Counted from the first letter of the stretch, positions 32,755 to 40,459 are shown. The stretch is DNA of 45,288 bases from DATAVB01 sp040414495 (GCA_040414495.1 JBEDUI010000198.1:1-45288); one strand, 5' to 3'. The notes: generated by a model from the letters alone, not told the origin. Numbers and translations are program-made.

Positions 32755-33663
32755 ATGACCTCCGAGCCGACCGCGCCCGATCTGTCCTCTTTGGAATTGC
32801 TGACAGCGGTAGCGGAAACGGGCAGCGTCGGGCGGGCCGCGCAGCGGGCCGGCATTACCCAACCGGCGGCCAGCCTGCGGTTGCGGGCGCTGGAACGGCG
32901 GCTGGGTCTGGTGCTGCTGCACCGCTCGCCGACCGGGTCGACCCTGACGCCGGCCGGTTCGGCCGTGGTCGACTGGGCCCGCCCGATTCTGGACGCGGCG
33001 GCGGCGTTCAACCGGGGCGTCGAGGCGCTGCGGATGCAACGCCATGACGAGTTGCGGGTGGCCGCGTCGTTGACGGTCGCCGACCATCTTGTGCCCGGAT
33101 GGCTGCTGGCCCTGCACCACGCGCTGCCGGACCTGGCCGTCGCGCTGCAGGTCGGCAACTCCGAACGGGTCGCCGAGTTGGTCCGCACCGAAGAGGTGGA
33201 CGTCGGGTTCATCGAGGGTCCGACCGCGCCGGCCGGGTTGCGCAGCCAGGCCATCAGCGGGGACGAGTTGGTCGTGGTCGTCGCGTCCGGACACCGGTGG
33301 GCCCGCCGGCGCCGCCCGGTGACGGCGGCGGAGTTGGCGGCCACGCCGCTGGTGGTGCGGGAGGCCGGATCGGGTACGCGGGAGTACCTGGAGCGGGCGT
33401 TGGCAGCGCAGGGGCTGCGGCTCACGGCGGCGTTGGAGTTGGGGTCGACGGCCGCGATCAAGGCGGCGGTGCTGGCCGGTGGCGATCCGACGGTGCTGAG
33501 CCGGTTGGCGTTGGCAGCCGAGTTGGCCGATGGCCGGCTGGTCGAGGTACCGGTGCCGGACCTGCATCTGGCCCGCCGGTTCCGCGCGGTGTGGCGGACC
33601 GGGCGCGCCCCGGCCGGTGCCGCCGCGACCCTGCTCGGCTTCGCCACCCGGCGGCGGCACTAG
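32755..33663 (+). CDS. LysR-family transcriptional regulator
   Basis: A 302-residue LysR regulator. The winged HTH is at about residues 7-65 (LELLTAVAETGSVGRAAQRAGITQPAASLRLRALERRLGLVLLHRS, then LTPAG). The effector domain (about 90-295) has the usual two-lobed pattern, LRVAASLTVADHLVPGWL and VGFIEGP. TAAGTT six bases before ATG 32755 resembles a -10 element, so the message may be leaderless; a GTG at 32749 is an alternative start. It is divergent from the YeiH-type transporter and is expected to regulate it. Confidence 0.93.
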   Translation: MTSEPTAPDLSSLELLTAVAETGSVGRAAQRAGITQPAASLRLRALERRLGLVLLHRSPTGSTLTPAGSAVVDWARPILDAAAAFNRGVEALRMQRHDELRVAASLTVADHLVPGWLLALHHALPDLAVALQVGNSERVAELVRTEEVDVGFIEGPTAPAGLRSQAISGDELVVVVASGHRWARRRRPVTAAELAATPLVVREAGSGTREYLERALAAQGLRLTAALELGSTAAIKAAVLAGGDPTVLSRLALAAELADGRLVEVPVPDLHLARRFRAVWRTGRAPAGAAATLLGFATRRRH

Positions 33664-33668
33664 CGCCT

Positions 33669-33723
33669 GCATCCTGGGTGGTACGGGCAATTCGCGTCGG
33701 CATCCTGAGTGGTACGTGGAATT
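33669..33723 (+). repeat. Pair of 24-bp direct repeats before the ferritin-like gene
   Basis: GCATCCTGGGTGGTACGGGCAATT (split here for reading as GCATCCTGGGTG and GTACGGGCAATT) at 33669-33692 recurs at 33700-33723 with 21 of 24 bases identical. The 31-bp period is close to three helical turns, so both copies face the same side of the DNA. They lie 80-134 bp before the GTG start at 33803 and may be binding sites for an activator. Confidence 0.65.
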
Positions 33724-33802
33724 ACCTCCGGTGAGGGATGTGCCGGGCCGGACCGGGTCCATAACGTACGCAGGGCAAGGGATTTCTACGGAGGGCGGCG
33801 CG

Positions 33803-34702
33803 GTGAGCTTTGACATCGGTCATTTTACGGACACCTCGCACCGGGTCGCGGTTTCCGATATCAACTTTTCGTCGTTCGCCACGAATCCGTTGTCACCGGC
33901 GGCGTTGCGGACGCTACGCTATATGTCCGATGTGGAGAGCCACACGATTTGTTATCTGCGTGATCTGCTGGTTACCCCGTCGCACAAGGATCCGGTGGTG
34001 ACGGCATTTCTGACCCATTGGGCGTACGAGGAATTCTGGCACGGTGAGGCGCTGGACGCGGTGCTGCGGGCACACGGCCTCAGCGCTGATTACGCGCATA
34101 TCCGCCAGGTGCGGCTGGCCCAGGGTTTCCGCGACCGGATGGCGCCGATCGGCCAGGCCTTGGCGGCCAACGTACTGGGACCCGATTTCGTGGCGATCCA
34201 CATGACCTGGGGTGCGGTGAACGAATGGTCCGCGCACGCCGCGTACGCCCGCATGATCGACCGCGAACGCCATCCCGAACTGTCCACATTGCTCAGACGT
34301 ATTCAGCGGCAGGAGAGCCGGCATCTGGCCTTTTACGCCGCCCAGGCCAGGGAGCGGCTGGGTCGTTCCCGGCGGGCCCGGCTGCTGACCCGGCAGGCGC
34401 TGCGACGGTTCTGGGCGCCGGTTGGGTCGGGGATCGAACCGGCGCCGGAGACCGCGTTTGTCCTGCAATACCTGCTGGGTGGACGCGAGGGCGCCCGGTT
34501 GATCGACCAGATCGATGCCAAGATCGACGGTCTGCCCGGGCTTTCCGGGCTGCATTTGGTCCGGGGCGCGGTCGCGAAATACGGGATCGGTCAGCGGCCG
34601 ACCAGGGTGCGTTCGGGGCGCATCGAGATGATGACGCGGTCGGGATCCCAACTCTGGCGGGCCCGCTCCTGCGCGGTGAGGTATTTCTCGAGCACCGGCT
34701 GA
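33803..34702 (+). CDS. Ferritin-like di-iron protein
   Basis: A 299-residue helical protein with the carboxylate/histidine pattern of the ferritin-like superfamily. Examples are THWAYEEFWHGEAL (E-E-x-x-H type) in the first helix pair and RIQRQESRHLAFYAAQA (E-x-x-H) in the second, plus VNEWSAHAAY. It resembles acyl-ACP-desaturase or rubrerythrin-type di-iron carboxylate proteins, but the substrate is unknown. GTG 33803 is preceded by GGAGG. The upstream open frame to 33530 is a shadow of the LysR gene. The last 37 codons (34591-34702) run across the end of the convergent F420-type gene and do not look like the family; the fold probably ends near 34590. Confidence 0.75.
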   Translation: MSFDIGHFTDTSHRVAVSDINFSSFATNPLSPAALRTLRYMSDVESHTICYLRDLLVTPSHKDPVVTAFLTHWAYEEFWHGEALDAVLRAHGLSADYAHIRQVRLAQGFRDRMAPIGQALAANVLGPDFVAIHMTWGAVNEWSAHAAYARMIDRERHPELSTLLRRIQRQESRHLAFYAAQARERLGRSRRARLLTRQALRRFWAPVGSGIEPAPETAFVLQYLLGGREGARLIDQIDAKIDGLPGLSGLHLVRGAVAKYGIGQRPTRVRSGRIEMMTRSGSQLWRARSCAVRYFSSTG

Positions 34703-34974
34703 ACCAACTCGTCGTGATTGTCCTCGAAAATTCGGGCCTGCCCGTACGCAACGTAATACCACTTGTTCTCGAAATCGTTGATCAGCAGGGAGATCGCCGG
34801 ATCGCGCCGCAGGTTGTGGTATTTCGCCCGGTCCCGCGTGGTCGAGAATCGAAACGTCTCGCCGTCCCAGTAATACCAGACCACGGTCAGCTGGGGTGGG
34901 CCCTGCTTTCGGTTCATTCCAACCACCGCGTGATACGGCTGCGCCAATAGCTTTGCTACGTCTTCGTCGGTCAT
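34591..34974 (-). CDS. PPOX-class F420-dependent oxidoreductase
   Basis: A 127-residue split-barrel flavoprotein of the FDOR/PPOX type. YHAVVGMNRKQGPPQLTVVWYYWDGETFRFSTTRDRAKYHNLRRDPAISLLINDFEN is a textbook match to actinobacterial F420-binding family members: the paired beta strands, then the TTRDRAKxxNLRRDP element at the cofactor phosphate or glutamate tail. The substrate is unknown. It ends inside the convergent ferritin-like frame (112-bp overlap) and starts 16 bp downstream of the oxidoreductase at 34991, with which it is probably cotranscribed. Confidence 0.92.
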   Translation of the reverse strand: MTDEDVAKLLAQPYHAVVGMNRKQGPPQLTVVWYYWDGETFRFSTTRDRAKYHNLRRDPAISLLINDFENKWYYVAYGQARIFEDNHDELVQPVLEKYLTAQERARQSWDPDRVIISMRPERTLVGR

Positions 34975-34990
34975 AACAATCCTCGGATAT

Positions 34991-35860
34991 CTAGAAGAGC
35001 AGGATGATTTTGCCGAGCAGGCCGCCGGCCTCGAACTCCTCGTGCGCTCGCCGTACCTCGCCCATCGGGTAGTAGTGGGCGACCCGCAGTCGCAATTCGC
35101 CCGCGTCGACCAACTTCACCAACTCGGCCAGCCCCGCCCCGTCCTCACGCACCTGCGGGTTGATCGCCCCGGGAATATTCGGCAACGGGTCGTCGGTGAT
35201 CGAGGCGTACCGGCCGCCGGCGCGCAGCAGCACGCCGGGATCGACGCTGCCGGTGTCGAAAACAGCGTCATAGAGGCGATCCAGGTCCGCCAGCCGATAT
35301 GCCACCTGCTCCGCCCCGAGTTCCGCGGCGGCCTCGATATGTTCCGGTCGGGACACCAAAGCGTCGACCCGCGCCCCGGCCCGCCGGGCCAACTGCACCG
35401 CCAGCGCACCGACGCCGCCGACCGCCCCGGTCACCAGCAACTGCTGCCCGGCCAGCGGTCCGATGGCCTGCAATGCCTGCAGCGCAGTCGATCCGGCCAA
35501 CGGCAGCGCCGCCGCCTCAACCAGGCTGACCCGGGTCGGGGCCGGCGCCAGCAACGACGCCGGAACGGCAACCAGGTCGGCCCAGGTGCCCAGGCCGGTG
35601 GAAATCTGCCCGGACATGGCGACAACCCGATCACCCGGTGAAAATCCGGGGCCGGCGACCACAATTCCGGCCAGATCCCAGCCAAGCGTCATCGGAAATG
35701 CCGGACCCCGGTCCCAGGCTCGGGTCTTCCAGTCCACCGGATTCAGGCTGCTGGCCACGGTCCGGACCAGGACGTGGCCGGGCGGCACCGCCGGCTCAGC
35801 CACATTCCGTACCTGCAACACATCAGGCCCACCGTGGCGATCGATCTGTATTGCTCGCAT
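34991..35860 (-). CDS. NADP-dependent zinc-free alcohol dehydrogenase-like oxidoreductase
   Basis: A 289-residue medium-chain dehydrogenase of the quinone-oxidoreductase branch. The N-terminal GroES-like domain begins MRAIQIDRHGGPDVLQ. The Rossmann domain has QQLLVTGAVGGVGALAVQLARRAGARVDALVSRPEH, and the sequence lacks structural-zinc cysteines. The C-terminal GKIILLF ending is standard. ATG 35860 is preferred over 35884. The MerR-type palindrome and promoter (35868-35899) sit just upstream, and a TSS 6-8 nt after TAGCGT would fall on this ATG (a leaderless message). It is divergent from the MerR gene that probably controls it. Confidence 0.9.
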   Translation of the reverse strand: MRAIQIDRHGGPDVLQVRNVAEPAVPPGHVLVRTVASSLNPVDWKTRAWDRGPAFPMTLGWDLAGIVVAGPGFSPGDRVVAMSGQISTGLGTWADLVAVPASLLAPAPTRVSLVEAAALPLAGSTALQALQAIGPLAGQQLLVTGAVGGVGALAVQLARRAGARVDALVSRPEHIEAAAELGAEQVAYRLADLDRLYDAVFDTGSVDPGVLLRAGGRYASITDDPLPNIPGAINPQVREDGAGLAELVKLVDAGELRLRVAHYYPMGEVRRAHEEFEAGGLLGKIILLF

Positions 35861-35867
35861 GCGGCCA

Positions 35868-35899
35868 ACGCTAAACTCTGACATCTATGGCAGAGTCAA
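35868..35899 (-). promoter_or_regulatory. MerR-type promoter with operator between -35 and -10
   Basis: The minus strand has -35 TTGACT (35894-35899) and TAGCGT (35868-35873) with a 20-bp spacer. Between them lies the palindrome ACTCTG-a-CAT-ct-ATG-g-CAGAGT (35875-35896, 9 of 10 pairs). A long spacer with a dyad inside it is the classic architecture activated by MerR-family proteins, and a MerR gene starts 23 bp away on the other strand. Confidence 0.7.
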
Positions 35900-35918
35900 G
35901 GCGAGTGATCGAGGCGAC

Positions 35919-36272
35919 ATGAAGATCGGTGAATTGTCCCGCCGTACCGGGGTTTCCGTACGCCTGTTGCGCTATTACCAGGACCAGGGATTACTGCGAC
36001 CCGAGCGGCTACCCAGCGGTTACCGGGTCTACCGCGAGTCCGATGTGGAGGCTGTCCGGCGTATCCGCTCGTTGCTCGCGGCCGGGCTGTCGACCTCGAC
36101 CATTGCCACCGTACTGCCGTGTCTGGCGGAAAATACGACGCAACTCGTACCCACCTGCCCGGACCTGGTGGCCTCGCTGAACCAGGAACGGCAGCGGATC
36201 ACCGACACGATCGAGGAATTGGAAACGTCGCGGCAATTGCTTGACCGGGTTATCAACGCACCTGCAGTCTGA
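35919..36272 (+). CDS. MerR-family regulator
   Basis: A 117-residue regulator. The MerR winged HTH occupies about residues 1-70: MKIGELSRRTGVSVRLLRYYQDQGLLRPERLPSGYRVY, then VEAVRRIRSLLAAGLSTSTIATVLPC. The rest is a dimerisation helix (LNQERQRITDTIEELETSRQLLDRVI) with no large effector domain. A CPDLV element with cysteines at CPC/CP (VLPCLAENTTQLVPTCPDL) could be a redox or metal sensor. It is divergent from the oxidoreductase at 34991-35860 and probably activates it through the dyad at 35875-35896. Confidence 0.92.
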   Translation: MKIGELSRRTGVSVRLLRYYQDQGLLRPERLPSGYRVYRESDVEAVRRIRSLLAAGLSTSTIATVLPCLAENTTQLVPTCPDLVASLNQERQRITDTIEELETSRQLLDRVINAPAV

Positions 36273-36301
36273 GTATTTGAGGCGAGCGAAGGGAACACGG
36301 C

Positions 36302-37156
36302 ATGCGGGCCGAGCAGCTGACCGACGTAATCACCCAGCACGGCGAGGGGCCGGTGTGGGACGCGGCAACCGGGCGGCTGCGGCTGATGGACATGCTGGCC
36401 GGTGACGTGGTCGCGGTGCTGGACGGCGAGGAGGTCGAGCGCCGGCACGTCGGGCGGGTCGCGGCGTTGTGGCGACCGCGGGTCGGCGGCGGTGCCGTGG
36501 TGGCGGTGGAGCGCGGTTTCGCCTTGATCGACGGCGTTTCCGGCGACCTCACCGCGTTGCCGGAGATCTGGACCGACCCGAACCTGCGGATGAACGAGGG
36601 CGGTTGCGACCCGCTCGGCCGGCTCTACTGTGGATCGATGGCCTACCGGTCCGGTCCGGGCGCCGGGACGCTGTTCCGATTGGACACCGATTTTTCGGTG
36701 CACCGCATAGTGGAGAACGTAACCACGTCGAACGGGTTGGCCTGGAATCCGGCCGGGGATCGGGCTTATTACGTCGACACCCCGACGCACCGGCTCGACG
36801 TATTCGACTTCGACCAGCGGACAGGCGCGTTGAGCGACCGTCGTCCGTTCGTACACATCCCGGACGGCACTGGCGGACCGGACGGAATCACGGTCGACGC
36901 CGACGGGGGAGTCTGGGTCGCGTTGTGGGGCGGGTCGGCCGTCCGCCGATACGCCCCGACCGGCCAGTTGGACGCCGTGATCGAGCTGCCGACCCGGCAG
37001 GTCACGGCCTGCACGTTCGGCGGCCCGAACCTGGACCAGCTGTTCATCACCACCTCGTCGCAGAACATGGCCAGCGGCGCCGACCCGTACGCCGGCGCGG
37101 TATTCACCCTGCGGCCTGAGGTGAAGGGAATGCTGCCGCTGCCGTTTGCCGGCTGA
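36302..37156 (+). CDS. SMP-30/gluconolactonase family protein
   Basis: A 284-residue six-bladed beta-propeller of the SMP-30/gluconolactonase/regucalcin family. The metal-binding positions are visible: E15 in HGEGPVW, the asparagine in TTSNGLAW and the aspartate in GGPDGITVD, which together with NEGGCDPLGRLYCGSM match the active-site loops. It should hydrolyse a sugar lactone using a divalent metal; the physiological substrate is not known. No signal peptide is seen, so it is cytoplasmic. It is 29 bp downstream of the MerR gene and may share its transcript. Confidence 0.93.
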   Translation: MRAEQLTDVITQHGEGPVWDAATGRLRLMDMLAGDVVAVLDGEEVERRHVGRVAALWRPRVGGGAVVAVERGFALIDGVSGDLTALPEIWTDPNLRMNEGGCDPLGRLYCGSMAYRSGPGAGTLFRLDTDFSVHRIVENVTTSNGLAWNPAGDRAYYVDTPTHRLDVFDFDQRTGALSDRRPFVHIPDGTGGPDGITVDADGGVWVALWGGSAVRRYAPTGQLDAVIELPTRQVTACTFGGPNLDQLFITTSSQNMASGADPYAGAVFTLRPEVKGMLPLPFAG

Positions 37157-37184
37157 ACGCCGATGAGTGTGGTGTGATCGGGCG

Positions 37185-37637
37185 ATGAGCCGTGCGGTGG
37201 AGGAGAACAATCGGCGGTTGCTGCGGGCCCGCGACGCGATGGACCGGACCTACGCGCAGCCGCTGGATATCCCGGCGCTGGCCCGGATCGCGATGGTCTC
37301 CGAGGCACACTTCATCCGTACGTTCCGCGCGACGTTCGGCGAGACCCCGCACCGCTATCTGCAGCGACGCCGGGTCGAACGGGCCATGTTTCTGCTGCGT
37401 GCCACCGACCGCAGCGTCACCGAAATCTGTTTCGACGTGGGATTCACCAGCCTCGGTACGTTCAGCCGGACATTCCGCGACATCGTGGGCGAGACCCCGT
37501 CGGCCTATCGCCGGCGCGGGTCGAGTCCGAGCGTGCCAACCTGCTTCAGCATGGCGTGGACCCGACCGAGCAGTTTTGGAGAAGCCCAGCTGCCGCGGCC
37601 CCCGATACCGTCTTCCACGTCCGGATCATCCGACTGA
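37185..37637 (+). CDS. AraC-family regulator (HTH-only type)
   Basis: A 150-residue protein consisting almost entirely of the AraC double HTH (residues about 10-110): LDIPALARIAMVSEAHFIRTFRATFGETPHRYLQRRRVERAMFLL, then SVTEICFDVGFTSLGTFSRTFRDIVGETPSAYRRR. No ligand-binding domain is present, so it resembles small activators of the SoxS/MarA kind. ATG 37185 is chosen over GTG 37167. The C-terminal 40 residues are Ser/Pro-rich. Its stop lies just before GAGGAG, the ribosome binding site of the VOC gene, so the two are one operon. Confidence 0.9.
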   Translation: MSRAVEENNRRLLRARDAMDRTYAQPLDIPALARIAMVSEAHFIRTFRATFGETPHRYLQRRRVERAMFLLRATDRSVTEICFDVGFTSLGTFSRTFRDIVGETPSAYRRRGSSPSVPTCFSMAWTRPSSFGEAQLPRPPIPSSTSGSSD

Positions 37638-37650
37638 GGAGAACACCGAT

Positions 37651-38064
37651 ATGTTCACCGCCATCAACATCACGCACATTTTCGTATTCGACCAGGACCA
37701 GGCCCTCGATTTCTACGTTGGCAAGCTCGGCTTGGAGGTCAGCGCCGACATCGACATGGGATTCATGCGCTGGCTGACCGTCAAGGTGCCGGGCACGACC
37801 GGCCCGGAAATTCTGCTCGAGAAGCCCGGCCCGCCCGGGATGGACGAGGCCTCGGGCGAGCAGGTGCGCGACCTGGTGAGCAAGGGCGCGACCGGATTCA
37901 CGGTGGGCCTGGTCACCGACGACTGTCAGAAGACGTACGAGACCTTGGTGGCCAAGGGCGTTGAGTTCACGCAGGAGCCGACCGAGCACCCGTACGGAAT
38001 CGACTGCGGAGCGCGCGATCCGTTCGGAAATCATTTCCGGTTCGTTCAGCTGAACCAGCAGTAA
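37651..38064 (+). CDS. VOC (glyoxalase/bleomycin-resistance) family protein
   Basis: A 137-residue vicinal-oxygen-chelate protein. It opens with ITHIFVFDQDQALDFYVGKLGLEVSADIDM and closes with GIDCGARDPFGNHFRFVQL, the two beta-alpha-beta-beta-beta units of the fold. The positions usually holding metal ligands (H9 in THIF, the end-strand F/E pair) are only partly conserved: the final metal glutamate of many members is replaced by RFVQL. The role may therefore be binding rather than catalysis. GAGGAG is 10 nt before ATG 37651. AraC-VOC pairs of this kind are common in actinobacteria. Confidence 0.9.
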   Translation: MFTAINITHIFVFDQDQALDFYVGKLGLEVSADIDMGFMRWLTVKVPGTTGPEILLEKPGPPGMDEASGEQVRDLVSKGATGFTVGLVTDDCQKTYETLVAKGVEFTQEPTEHPYGIDCGARDPFGNHFRFVQLNQQ

Positions 38065-38091
38065 ATCCTGCGGTCTAGACCGGAAAACCAA

Positions 38092-38125
38092 ACGTGCCGG
38101 GTGGATCAGATTCCACCCGGCACGT
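38092..38125. terminator. Bidirectional terminator
   Basis: ACGTGCCGGGTGGA (38092-38105) pairs perfectly with 38112-38125 over a 6-nt loop, TCAGAT. It lies between the convergent VOC gene and the gene ending at 38144. CTATTG follows on the plus strand and TTTGGTTTTCC on the minus strand, so the minus-strand gene gains the better T-run. Confidence 0.85.
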
Positions 38126-38143
38126 CTATTGCTCAGCGGCGAA

Positions 38144-38836
38144 TCAGCCCGACTCGACATCCGCGACCAGCGCGGTCTGCCGGTCGAAAAGCGCGTGATC
38201 CTCAGCCGCCGCATGTCCCATCACCGCGTCGTAGACATCTCGCGCCCAGATCGCCGCGTCCAGTGCCGTCTGGCTTTGTGGTGCGCTGACGCCCAAATAC
38301 GCCGCGACGGTGTCGCGGTCGAGCGTGGCGATGTCGCGGCCCAACCGGCCCGCAACGAGGGCCCACACGCTGACGAGCCGATCCTCCCATGGTGCGGCCG
38401 TCGTGCCGGAACGGAGCAGACCGTAGCTGTGCAATAGCTGCAGCAGCCCCTCGGCGTCGAACGATGGCTCGGAGCCGACGAGAATCGGCCGGCCCACGGT
38501 CATCCGGTTAATGACCGTGGCCGCCTCGTGGTATCCGGAGACGTCCTCGTGCGCAAATGGCAGTTTGTCGCCGATGATTTGCGGGTGGCGAGTGTAGAAA
38601 CCGCCGGCTTCAAGAGCGGTCTGTCGGGCTTCGCCGGGCACCTCGGCCTCGAACGGGAGGTCTTCCAGGCGAATGTAGGCGGTGAACTGCTCTTCGGTTC
38701 CATCGGCTTCACGACGGAGCGCGGCGATTTCCCAGATCCGGCGCCCGTCGGGCAACCAGGGATTCGTCGGGCCGTCGGTCGCGGTGGCACAGAAGAGAAT
38801 GGGTCGAGTATCGCTGGGGGAATCAGCATTCTGCAC
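38144..38836 (-). CDS. DnaQ-like exonuclease-fold protein, probably inactive
   Basis: A 230-residue protein that aligns by eye with actinobacterial DEDDh 3'-5' exonucleases: a first strand, then RIWEIAALRRE, the SFDAEGLLQLL segment and TAL...IWARDVYDAVMG at the end. The catalytic residues are mostly gone. The D-x-E motif is A17-T-A19 (FCATATDG instead of FxDTETTG), and the final H-x4-D is Q189...A194. Only D127 in PSFDAE remains. The fold appears intact and full length, so this is more likely a repurposed protein than a decaying gene. It starts at GTG 38836 without a clear Shine-Dalgarno; no other start fits. Confidence 0.7.
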   Translation of the reverse strand: MQNADSPSDTRPILFCATATDGPTNPWLPDGRRIWEIAALRREADGTEEQFTAYIRLEDLPFEAEVPGEARQTALEAGGFYTRHPQIIGDKLPFAHEDVSGYHEAATVINRMTVGRPILVGSEPSFDAEGLLQLLHSYGLLRSGTTAAPWEDRLVSVWALVAGRLGRDIATLDRDTVAAYLGVSAPQSQTALDAAIWARDVYDAVMGHAAAEDHALFDRQTALVADVESG

Positions 38837-39071
38837 CGCGACATCATTGCAGCATCAGCGATCGTTGAGGTGTGATCTGGGTTATCTGGGTCTGCCAATT
38901 TTTCTACGCACTGGCCGATGTCGGTCAGGCAAACTTGTCGTTGCCCGCTAACCGTCACGTTCCGCGAGCTTGCCGGCACGCAGCGCACTCGACCGTGACC
39001 GGCCCGGGCACTCGGTCGTTGTGGTAATGGACCTGGCTGATCGGAGACGCGATAAATATTCACAACAAGAA

Positions 39072-39635
39072 ATGTGTTGGCCGGTAGTGGCACCTGCCCT
39101 CGTGGTCATTGGTGGATTTCCCGGCTCCGGGAAGACCGCGCTGGCGCGTCGCCTGGCGGCTCGGTTCTCGTGGCCGTGCCTGGCTTCGGACACGATTGGT
39201 GGCTCGATCCGCGACACGCTCGACGAGGTGCCCAGCGGGCGGGCATTTCGCGCCGGGTACGCCGTGTTGTTCACCCTGGCCGAGGAGTTTCTCGGGTTGG
39301 GTTGCCCTGTTCTGATCGATACGAATATGGGCTGGGAATTCCAGTGGCGCGAGGTGGATGCGATTCTGTCCCGGCGGCCGGACGCCATCGCCGCGCCGAT
39401 CCTGCTGCGTTGCCCGTACCAGGTTTGCCTCGACCGCATCGACCAACGGCATCGGGAAGATCCGGCCCAGCCGACCGCGGCCGAGTTGCAGACGGTCGGA
39501 CACATTCCGCGGGTCCGACAGTTTCTTGACGACATCGACCGGCCTGACGTACATGTGATCGACGCCGATCGGCCGGCCGACGCCGTGTTCGCCGACGCGG
39601 AGAAATACGTGACCGGTCGCCTCGCGCGGCGGTGA
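39072..39635 (+). CDS. P-loop kinase-like ATPase (AAA_33 type)
   Basis: A 187-residue P-loop protein. Walker A GGFPGSGKT is near residue 15, followed by LARRLAARFSWPCLASDTIGGSIRDTLDEV, VLIDTNMGWEFQWR and RCPYQVCLDRIDQRHR, a lid-type Arg-rich segment. This arrangement fits small nucleotide or sugar kinases of the AAA_33/zeta-toxin-like group; the substrate is unknown. ATG 39072 is chosen because TAAATATT just upstream looks like a promoter and the fold starts at PALVVIGGF; ATG 39027 would add 15 residues. It is divergent from the exonuclease-like gene and converges on the HAD gene. Confidence 0.85.
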   Translation: MCWPVVAPALVVIGGFPGSGKTALARRLAARFSWPCLASDTIGGSIRDTLDEVPSGRAFRAGYAVLFTLAEEFLGLGCPVLIDTNMGWEFQWREVDAILSRRPDAIAAPILLRCPYQVCLDRIDQRHREDPAQPTAAELQTVGHIPRVRQFLDDIDRPDVHVIDADRPADAVFADAEKYVTGRLARR

Positions 39636-39645
39636 TATCAGCCGT

Positions 39646-40425
39646 TCAGATGTCCTCGATGAGATCGGCGATCGAGGCGACGACCCGGGACGGACGGAAC
39701 GGGAACCGGTCGATTTCCGCTTCCTGAGTTACGCCGGTCAGCACCAGTACGGTTTCCAGCCCCGCTTCGAGTCCGGCTACCACGTCGGTGTCCATCCGGT
39801 CGCCGATCATGGTCGTAGTTTCGCTGTGGCCTTTGACCGTGTTGAGCGCGCTGCGCATCATCAGCGGATTTGGTTTGCCAACGAAATACGGTGATACGCC
39901 GGTGGCTTTGGTGATCAGCGCCGCGACCGAACCGGTGGCCGGCAGCGCACCCTCGGCCGACGGGCCGGTCGCGTCCGGGTTGGTGGCCAGGAACCGGGCG
40001 CCGTCGTTGATGAGCCGGATCGCCCGGGTGATGGCCTGGAAGCTGTACGTACGGGTCTCGCCCAGTACCACGTAATCCGGCGCTTCTTCGGTGAGGACGT
40101 ATCCGATCGTGTGCAGCGCGGTGGTCAGGCCGGCCTCGCCGATCACGTAGGCAGTCCCGTGTGGACGTTGCTGGTCGAGGAATTGCGCGGCGGCCAGAGC
40201 GGAGGTCCAGATCGCGTGCTCGGGCACGTTGATGCCGCTGCGCAGCAACCGGGCGTGCAGATCGCGCGGCGTATACATCGAATTGTTGGTGAGTACGAGG
40301 TAACGCTTGCCGGAATGATCCAGCCGCTCGATGAATTGGGCGGCACCGGGGATCGGCCGACCCTCGTCGACCAACACCCCGTCCATGTCAGTGAGCCAGC
40401 ACTCGGCTGGTCTGCGCTCGGTCAT
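39646..40425 (-). CDS. HAD-IIA family hydrolase (NagD/AraL-type)
   Basis: A 259-residue haloacid-dehalogenase-superfamily phosphatase with the type IIA cap. Motif I is TDMDGVL (nucleophile D13, acid/base D15), motif II VLTNNSMYT, motif III the lysine in FVGKPNPLMM and motif IV MIGDRMDTDVVAGLEAG. This matches the NagD family, which dephosphorylates nucleotides or sugar phosphates. Its natural substrate is not predictable. It is 34 bp downstream of the ArsR-SRPBCC unit on the same strand and may be part of that transcript. Confidence 0.93.
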   Translation of the reverse strand: MTERRPAECWLTDMDGVLVDEGRPIPGAAQFIERLDHSGKRYLVLTNNSMYTPRDLHARLLRSGINVPEHAIWTSALAAAQFLDQQRPHGTAYVIGEAGLTTALHTIGYVLTEEAPDYVVLGETRTYSFQAITRAIRLINDGARFLATNPDATGPSAEGALPATGSVAALITKATGVSPYFVGKPNPLMMRSALNTVKGHSETTTMIGDRMDTDVVAGLEAGLETVLVLTGVTQEAEIDRFPFRPSRVVASIADLIEDI

Positions 40426-40459
40426 GCGCCGATGATCGCAGACCAGCCCGAGGCCGCGT

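Noticed and set aside
32223..33647. 474-residue minus-strand frame across the LysR gene
   Set aside because: It is antisense to a clear LysR gene and reads as Arg/Pro/Ala-rich sequence without family features; such shadows arise from high GC at third positions.
36029..37210. 393-residue minus-strand frame opposite the SMP-30 gene
   Set aside because: It is a mirror of an obvious enzyme-coding frame with intact metal sites; no start signal or homology of its own.
39072..39635. Zeta-toxin-type toxin-antitoxin module
   Set aside because: The kinase-like protein has only general P-loop similarity and no small antitoxin gene beside it.
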